The translations under genes were made by a program, and so were the position numbers. From Mesorhizobium sp. M00.F.Ca.ET.216.01.1.1 (GTDB lineage Bacteria; Pseudomonadota; Alphaproteobacteria; Rhizobiales; Rhizobiaceae), in assembly GCF_004010325.2 (NCBI RefSeq), contig NZ_SADR02000013.1, positions 62,001 to 126,000 on the forward strand: a stretch of DNA of 64,000 nt, given 5' to 3'. The notes beneath the pieces were generated by a model, which ran no database searches, was not told the DNA's origin, and worked only from the letters and a program-made list of their open reading frames with translations. This document shows positions 58,995-64,000 of the stretch, in pieces (positions within the stretch are counted from its first letter, which is position 1; each line of letters begins with the position of its first letter).

Positions 58995-60832
58995 GGCACA
59001 TCCTCCTGCTTCTGCAGCAGCCGCGTGCGGGTCCGCACAAAGCCGTTTATTCCGGCGTGACGGGCAAACAGCCGTGCCAGCAAGGCCGAAAGCAGCAGCG
59101 TGCTTTGTCCTGCCAGGACCGACTGGTCTACATGCAAAGTCACTTCCGTGCCTCGTCCGAAGCACATCGGCCCGTCGATCTGCAGCCGTTCGATGACCGA
59201 CCGCGAGTCGATGCGAACGATCGAGTGCACGTTGCGGGCAAGGCTCGGATCGCCCCGGTCGGCATAGAGATCGAGCAGCGCATGCAGCGGATCGACGCCG
59301 CGGCCTTCCTTGGCAAGGCTGAGGAAGTTGAGCGCGAGCTGCGCCACCAGCCGCCAGGCGAGATTGTCGGCGCGAGATTCGCCCTCGGCGCCGGATGGCA
59401 GCGCAGCGGGGATAGCCGGCTGCGGCGGGCGCAACGCGCCGAGAAGCCTGACCGTTTCGACCGGATCGCCGGCCTCCAGCGTCAAGGTCGGATTGTCGTC
59501 CAGTATAGGCAGGTCGCGGTTGGTGCAAAGTGCCATGATGTCGAGCCGCATCAGCGGCCGGTTCGCCGGGCTTCCGGCCGGACGCGAGATCGCCAGGAAG
59601 ACATCGTCGCCGGTGTAAGAGGTGCGGGTCAGGCCGTCGCGCCGTTCATCTTCAGTGGCCCGGCGAGGGCGCCGTTCGGTGGAATAGACCCAGCCGCTGC
59701 CGCGGTTTTGCCCCAGGCTGAAGAGCTCCGGAATCTCGGCGTCGGTACCCTCGGTGTCGGCGTCCTCGACGCGGGTGACCCGATAGATTTCGAAATCCCG
59801 CGCCCGTGTGCGGTCGGCGTGCAGCACTTGCCGCGTCTTGCGGGGATCGAGCTCGATGACGTTGCACTCGCGCTCGAAGAGATTGATGATCGGCGTTGCG
59901 AAAAGCTCGAAATCGGCCGGCGTCAGGTCGGCAAGCTCCGGCACCGGACGCCGGAACATGAAGATGATCTCGAGCCCGGCCGCGCATTTGCGCACCACCG
60001 GCTGCAGCCCTGAAACCCGCACATAGTGGAAGCGCTCGGGCATCATGAAATATTCGCGCAGCAGGCGGTAGCCTTCGAATGTCGGACGGGTGCGCGGCAT
60101 CAAGGCCTCGTCGTCGCCGATGCCGACCATTTCGGGCCCGGGCAAGGGCGACAGCGGGTTGGTCTTGCCCTCCGCGCGTGCCCCGACAGCCGAACAGGCG
60201 CCGAAGATCGCGTCGAACAGGAGTGGCGCTTTGGTGCGCCCGGCGAAATAGAGGTCGAGCCGGTCGAGCGCCAGCTCGTCGAGCTTGCCTTTTCCTGTCC
60301 GGGCCAGCGCGATGCGAAGCGCGGCTTCGCCGCCGACGCCGCCGATCGGCGTTATGCCGGCCGCAGCCAGCCCGCTGCGATCCTGGAAATAGCTGACCGA
60401 CGTGATCGCTATCGGCCATAGCGTCATTTCCTGCGCGGTGGTGAATGTGCAGCGCGTCGACAGGCCGGGTTGCAGGCTGGAGACCAGCCGCGTGTTCCGC
60501 TTGACCACATGGCCGGCAATCATCGACTGAACCTGCTGGCCGGGTTTCAGCACAGCCATCGCCGTTGCCGGCGCCGGCGTGACCAGGTCGGGATAGAGGA
60601 CATCCAGCACGCTGCGTGAAAACCGCGAGCGTTCCGCATCGACTTTCAGCCGGGTGCGCGCGGCGAGAAAGGCGACGCCGTCAAGCAGCCGCTCGACATA
60701 GGGATCCGGACACGGGACCGTATCGAGCGAAAGATTGCGCGCCACCGCCGGATGCATGTCGGCAAATTCCGCCGCAAGCCCGCGAATATGGGTCAGTTCT
60801 TCCTCGTAATATTCTACGAAGACCCGATCCAT
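58958..60832 (-). CDS. tssF: TssF baseplate component
   Basis: The 624-residue protein begins FVEYYEEELTHIRGLAAEFA and continues PCPDPYVERLLDGVAFLAAR, the standard TssF start. It has the expected length and the central EYFMMPERFHYVRVSGLQPV, and ends with TPGNRYLI. TssF, TssG and TssE form the wedge that surrounds VgrG. It follows tssE by one base and overlaps tssG by 37. Confidence 0.95.
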   Translation of the reverse strand: MDRVFVEYYEEELTHIRGLAAEFADMHPAVARNLSLDTVPCPDPYVERLLDGVAFLAARTRLKVDAERSRFSRSVLDVLYPDLVTPAPATAMAVLKPGQQVQSMIAGHVVKRNTRLVSSLQPGLSTRCTFTTAQEMTLWPIAITSVSYFQDRSGLAAAGITPIGGVGGEAALRIALARTGKGKLDELALDRLDLYFAGRTKAPLLFDAIFGACSAVGARAEGKTNPLSPLPGPEMVGIGDDEALMPRTRPTFEGYRLLREYFMMPERFHYVRVSGLQPVVRKCAAGLEIIFMFRRPVPELADLTPADFELFATPIINLFERECNVIELDPRKTRQVLHADRTRARDFEIYRVTRVEDADTEGTDAEIPELFSLGQNRGSGWVYSTERRPRRATEDERRDGLTRTSYTGDDVFLAISRPAGSPANRPLMRLDIMALCTNRDLPILDDNPTLTLEAGDPVETVRLLGALRPPQPAIPAALPSGAEGESRADNLAWRLVAQLALNFLSLAKEGRGVDPLHALLDLYADRGDPSLARNVHSIVRIDSRSVIERLQIDGPMCFGRGTEVTLHVDQSVLAGQSTLLLSALLARLFARHAGINGFVRTRTRLLQKQEDVPWPMTPGNRYLI

Positions 60833-60833
60833 C

Positions 60834-61589
60834 TCAGGTTTCCCTAAATTCGGTCCGCGCCAGGCCGTTATCGAGATTGATCGTGGTGCGCAGGCGCATG
60901 CGTTCCGGTGTCGGCGTCATGATCAGCACAGCGTCTATCTCGATCTTCAGGCCCACGCTTTTATCGCCGAGGGTCACTGTGACCTTTGTTGCGCTTTCCT
61001 TGAGACGTGGCTCGAACGTGGCAAGCACCGAGCGGATCTCGCGTGCAAGGGCCTCGCGATCAAAGTCACGGGACGAACGGCCGGAAAAGGAAGGCACGCC
61101 GTAGTTGACGACACTTCGGCGCACCTGCGGAAAATCGGCGAGCGATGGCGGGTTGTCCGCCATCTGTTCGTTTTCGAAATCGGCAAGCAGCGGGACGGCC
61201 TCGAAGCGCTCGGTGTTGAACAAAGCCTCGATGTCGCGGCGCACGGCCTCCCTGAGCACGCGCGCCGACACCACAATGCCGCGACTTTCGATCTCAGCGC
61301 GGTGCTGGGTCTGGAACGTCAGACGATGCAGCCGCCGCTTCTGATCGGATGTCAGCTCGGCGTCGGCGTCGATGAGCCGCGCGCTGCTCGCAACGAGTGC
61401 GTCCAGCCGGTCCGCGCCAAGCTCGTCCCGCAAGACCTGGCGCAGCCCGTCTATCTCGGATGTCAGGCCCGGCAGGTCGTTCACGAGGCGGTCCCAAAGA
61501 GAGGGCTGGACCGCTTCGCGTTTCGCTCGCGAACTGCCGGCAACCTGTAGCTTGTCCGCGCCGGGCCGCCGAGCCTCACTTGCCGACAT
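60834..61589 (-). CDS. tssE: TssE baseplate protein (gp25-like) with N-terminal extension
   Basis: From ATG 61589 the 251-residue protein carries a gp25/GPW domain in its C-terminal part (residues about 120-250; LREAVRRDIEALFNTERFEA; RSVVNYGVPSFSGRSS; LATFEPRL). The usual TssE opening QPSLWDRLVNDLP lies near residue 28, but it is separated from the gp25 core by some 65 extra residues. Typical TssE is 140-180 residues, so this one is enlarged. The start is inside the 3' end of hcp (overlap 14 bases). Confidence 0.88.
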   Translation of the reverse strand: MSASEARRPGADKLQVAGSSRAKREAVQPSLWDRLVNDLPGLTSEIDGLRQVLRDELGADRLDALVASSARLIDADAELTSDQKRRLHRLTFQTQHRAEIESRGIVVSARVLREAVRRDIEALFNTERFEAVPLLADFENEQMADNPPSLADFPQVRRSVVNYGVPSFSGRSSRDFDREALAREIRSVLATFEPRLKESATKVTVTLGDKSVGLKIEIDAVLIMTPTPERMRLRTTINLDNGLARTEFRET

Positions 61590-62037
61590 AGACGTCCATT
61601 TCAATTTCGTCGTTGCCGTCATAGACGAATTTGATTTTCTTGTAGGCGAAGCTGACCTCTTCCTCGATCAGGTCCGCCTCATCGTCGGCCTGCTGCATGT
61701 CGTATTCCATGATCGAGGCGTCAGTCAGGGTGACGACCAGGTAGTCGCTGGTCTCTCCGTCTATGGTCCGGCGCGCCGAGAACACCACTTCGTCCAGGGC
61801 CTTGTTGTCGAACAGCGCCTTTTTCAGGTAGGGCGAGGACTTGTCATAGTGCTTGGTGAACTTGATCATGCCCAAGGACACACGACCGCGGCGCGACAGC
61901 GAGTTCGGATCGTATGGCGCGATTATCTTGTAATCGACCCCGTGGACTTCGATTTCATCCTCGTGGCCGTCTCTGACGCTTGGACCTTTGATATCCGGAA
62001 CTTTTAGAAAGCCATCGATCTTCATTGTTGTGGGCAT
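61576..62037 (-). CDS. hcp: Hcp (TssD) tube protein
   Basis: The 153-residue protein is the hexameric inner-tube subunit: MKIDGFLKVPDIKGPSVRDG, EIEVHGVDYKIIAPYDPNSL, IKFTKHYDKSSPYLKKALFD and SFAYKKIKFVYDG. Length and motifs match Hcp, which stacks beneath VgrG and also carries some small effectors. It follows tssC by 49 bases, room for a separate ribosome site, which would give the high expression needed for the tube. Confidence 0.95.
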   Translation of the reverse strand: MPTTMKIDGFLKVPDIKGPSVRDGHEDEIEVHGVDYKIIAPYDPNSLSRRGRVSLGMIKFTKHYDKSSPYLKKALFDNKALDEVVFSARRTIDGETSDYLVVTLTDASIMEYDMQQADDEADLIEEEVSFAYKKIKFVYDGNDEIEMDVYVGK

Positions 62038-62086
62038 TGTCTTTCTCCACCGCGTTCAAAACAAAACAAGACGTTATTGCTGCAAA

Positions 62087-63592
62087 TCAAGCCTTCACGG
62101 ACGGCAGTTCCGACACCAGCCGGAGCGAGGCGTTGATGCCTTCCAGCTGGTAGTGCGGGCGTAGATAGAAGCGGGCATTGTAGTAGCCCGGCCGTCCCTC
62201 CACGCTGTCCACCTGGACCTCGGCGGCGGCGAGCGGACGCTTGGCGCGCGCCTTGTCGTCGGCAAAGGCCGGGTTGGCCAGCACGTACCGGTTGATCCAC
62301 TCGGTCAACCAGATCTGCATGTCGGAGCGTTCCTTGAACGAGCCTATCTTGTCGCGGGCAATCGCCTTGAGGTAATGGGCAAAGCGCGAGACCGGGAAAA
62401 GATAGGGCAGGTTGGCGCTCAGCCGTTCATTTGACTGTGCATCGGGATCGACCAGCCGCCCGGCGCGCGTCTCGTCGTCCTGCAACGAATGCGCACCGAT
62501 GAAAGCCGCAAGGTCGGTGTTCTTCCGATGCAGGATGGGCATCAGCCCGAGCTTGGCCAGCTCGGCCTCGCGCCGATCGTCGATGGCGACTTCCGTCGGG
62601 CATTTCATCGCCACCGAGCCGTCGTCGGTGGGGAAGCTGTGCACCGGCAGGTTGATGACCGTGCCGCCGTTCTCGACGCCGCGGATCTGCGTGCCCCAGC
62701 CATAGAGCTTGTGACTGCGGTTTATGTTCACGCCCATCGGGAAGGCGGCATTCATCCAGACATATTTGTTGTGGTCGCCCTGCACCTCTTCCTCGAAGGT
62801 GAAGCCCTTCACCGGAACGGTGTCCGTGCCATACGGCAATCGCGCCAGGACGCGCGGCATGGTCAGGCCGATGTAGCGCGCGTCCTCGCTCTCGCGCAGC
62901 GACTGCCACGAGGCATAGGCCGGGTTGGAGACGATCTGCTGCAGGTCCTGCGGGTTCGGCAGTTCCTGCCAGCTGTCCATGCGGAACAGGCGCGGCGAGG
63001 CGGCCGCGATGAACGGCGTATGCGCGGAGGCGCAGACGCCCGACATGTTGCGCAACAGGCCGACATCGCGTGGGTGGTTCGAGAACTCGTAGGCGCCGAT
63101 CAGGCAGCCGATCGGCTCGCCGCCAAGCATCGAATACTCGTCCGTATAGACTTTCTTGAAGATCGGGCTTTGATCCCACATCTGGCCTTCATAGTCTTCA
63201 AGCGTGTCGGCGAGTTGCTCCTTGGAAATGTTCATCACCCGGATCTTCAGCTTCTGATCCGTCTCGGTGTTGTTGACCAGATACCAGAGGCCGCGCCACG
63301 TGCCTTCCATTTCGCGCACTTCAGGCGCGTGCAGGATTTCGTTGACCTGCTCGGACAGCATCTTGTCGATACCTGATATCAGCGACTTGATCGACTTGAT
63401 CGCGTTGGACGAGATGGTCGTGGTATCGGAGCGGGACTGCGCCGCAAGCGCCAGATTGCGGACGAGTTGCTGCAGTTTCTCGCTGTCGTCCTTCTTGACC
63501 TTGAAATCCTTCTCGAGGAGCCCGCTGAATTCTCCGAGGTCGATCGCTTCCGCTTCGGCGGCGACGGTTGCGGTCTTTTGCTGTTCGGCCAT
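62087..63592 (-). CDS. tssC: TssC large sheath protein
   Basis: The 501-residue protein contains TssC signatures: LLSEQVNEILHAPEVREMEG-type region (SEQVNEILHAPEVREMEGTW), then RGLWYLVNNTETDQKLKIRV, PIFKKVYTDEYSMLGGEPIG and VARLPYG-like LARLPYGTDTVPVKGFTFEE, ending with SLRLVSELPSVKA. With TssB it forms the contractile sheath. It follows tssB by three bases. Confidence 0.96.
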   Translation of the reverse strand: MAEQQKTATVAAEAEAIDLGEFSGLLEKDFKVKKDDSEKLQQLVRNLALAAQSRSDTTTISSNAIKSIKSLISGIDKMLSEQVNEILHAPEVREMEGTWRGLWYLVNNTETDQKLKIRVMNISKEQLADTLEDYEGQMWDQSPIFKKVYTDEYSMLGGEPIGCLIGAYEFSNHPRDVGLLRNMSGVCASAHTPFIAAASPRLFRMDSWQELPNPQDLQQIVSNPAYASWQSLRESEDARYIGLTMPRVLARLPYGTDTVPVKGFTFEEEVQGDHNKYVWMNAAFPMGVNINRSHKLYGWGTQIRGVENGGTVINLPVHSFPTDDGSVAMKCPTEVAIDDRREAELAKLGLMPILHRKNTDLAAFIGAHSLQDDETRAGRLVDPDAQSNERLSANLPYLFPVSRFAHYLKAIARDKIGSFKERSDMQIWLTEWINRYVLANPAFADDKARAKRPLAAAEVQVDSVEGRPGYYNARFYLRPHYQLEGINASLRLVSELPSVKA

Positions 63593-63595
63593 GAT

Positions 63596-64000
63596 CTATT
63601 CCTCAACCTTGTCGCCGTCGGACATTGCCTGGCTGGCGATCTTGCTAAGAAGCGGCTCGTTGTTCAGAAGCTGGGCAATGCGCTTTTCGGCATCGACGCG
63701 GCCATCCATGAAGCCGAGCAGTTCCTCGAGCTGGCGCCGCATCTTGAGGATCTCGGCCAATTGCGGGACCTGCTCGGCGATCCTGTCCGGTGCGAAATCC
63801 CCCATCTTGGAGAAGGTGAGATCAAGCGCCAGTTCCTCGTCCCGTTCGGCGCCTTCAGCCTGAGGTAGTGTGTTCTTCACCCGCGCCTTCACGCGCGGTC
63901 CAAGTGCCTCCATGAAACGCGGGAAGCGGTTCGCGTCGGTTTCGACAAAGGAGCGGTCCAGCACCGACTTCGCCGCTTCCTTGGTTTGTGAAGCGCCGGA
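63596..64000 (-). CDS. tssB: TssB small sheath protein (5' part beyond window)
   Basis: The last 134 codons of tssB are present, open to the window edge at 64000. The text DRSFVETDANRFPRFMEALG followed by PRVKARVKNTL, DLTFSKMGDFAPDRIAEQVP and LKMRRQLEELLGFMDGR is the conserved C-terminal two thirds of TssB/VipA. About 35-40 N-terminal residues lie outside. A GTG at 63964 is only an internal codon and not the start. It pairs with TssC. Confidence 0.93.
   Translation of the reverse strand, partial: SGASQTKEAAKSVLDRSFVETDANRFPRFMEALGPRVKARVKNTLPQAEGAERDEELALDLTFSKMGDFAPDRIAEQVPQLAEILKMRRQLEELLGFMDGRVDAEKRIAQLLNNEPLLSKIASQAMSDGDKVEE

Noticed and set aside
1..64000. tRNA, rRNA, insertion sequences, integrases or phage genes
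   Set aside because: I looked for typical motifs and found none; island character of 41982-47125 rests only on gene layout and composition.

Overview
The window looks like chromosomal or megaplasmid DNA of a Mesorhizobium-like alphaproteobacterium (Hyphomicrobiales). The evidence is high GC, gene families typical of rhizobia (TAXI-TRAP and LIV-type transporters, BKACE, GH51, RpiR, ECF sigma factor with an NTF2-like tail) and an Imp-type type VI secretion system (T6SS). Species assignment is inference; no rRNA or tRNA gene was seen.

Left part, 1-23 kb, metabolic and regulatory genes. On the minus strand there is a sugar or oligosaccharide locus: an ArsR-type regulator, a GH51 alpha-L-arabinofuranosidase and a family-5 solute-binding protein that runs off the left edge. 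Its promoters share a short palindrome. A VOC protein follows, then a divergent catabolic locus (BKACE on minus; RpiR regulator, class III aminotransferase and TAXI-TRAP transporter on plus), which would fit uptake, transamination and cleavage of a beta-amino or beta-keto acid. Next comes a five-gene LIV-type ABC transporter operon in which two genes, the binding protein and the LivM-type permease, each show an apparent one-base deletion. Then come an M50 site-2 protease with CBS domains, an S10 carboxypeptidase, an SDR plus ECF-sigma pair, a LysR regulator, a non-canonical SDR, a PagL-like outer-membrane protein and the broken 3' end of an RraA-family gene.

Middle part, 23.5-41.7 kb, envelope and signalling genes that lead into the T6SS: a YceI-OmpA fusion, two caspase-like proteins, a DUF6931 protein, a small OmpA protein, a peptidase fusing M23 and lytic transglycosylase domains, a DUF1036 protein, the PpkA kinase and PppA phosphatase pair, and a second copy of the T6SS membrane-complex genes tssM-tssL-tagH.

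Right part, 42-64 kb, the T6SS proper. A plus-strand vgrG operon (VgrG, a DUF6484 protein, a short TIGR02270-like protein) is inserted between two minus-strand blocks. Facing it is a cargo cassette: a DUF4150/PAAR-like putative nuclease effector with a candidate immunity gene, a ketosynthase-fold protein lacking the expected cysteine, and a DUF2169 adaptor. The main operon then runs tssB-tssC-hcp-tssE-tssF-tssG-tagH-tssJ-tssK-tssL-tssM-tagF in transcription order from the right edge. tssA and tssH (clpV) are not in the window and probably lie beyond the right edge. The most notable points are the two complete TssL/TssM/TagH sets in one locus, the effector cassette, and the caspase/OmpA/peptidoglycan-hydrolase module beside the kinase-phosphatase pair.
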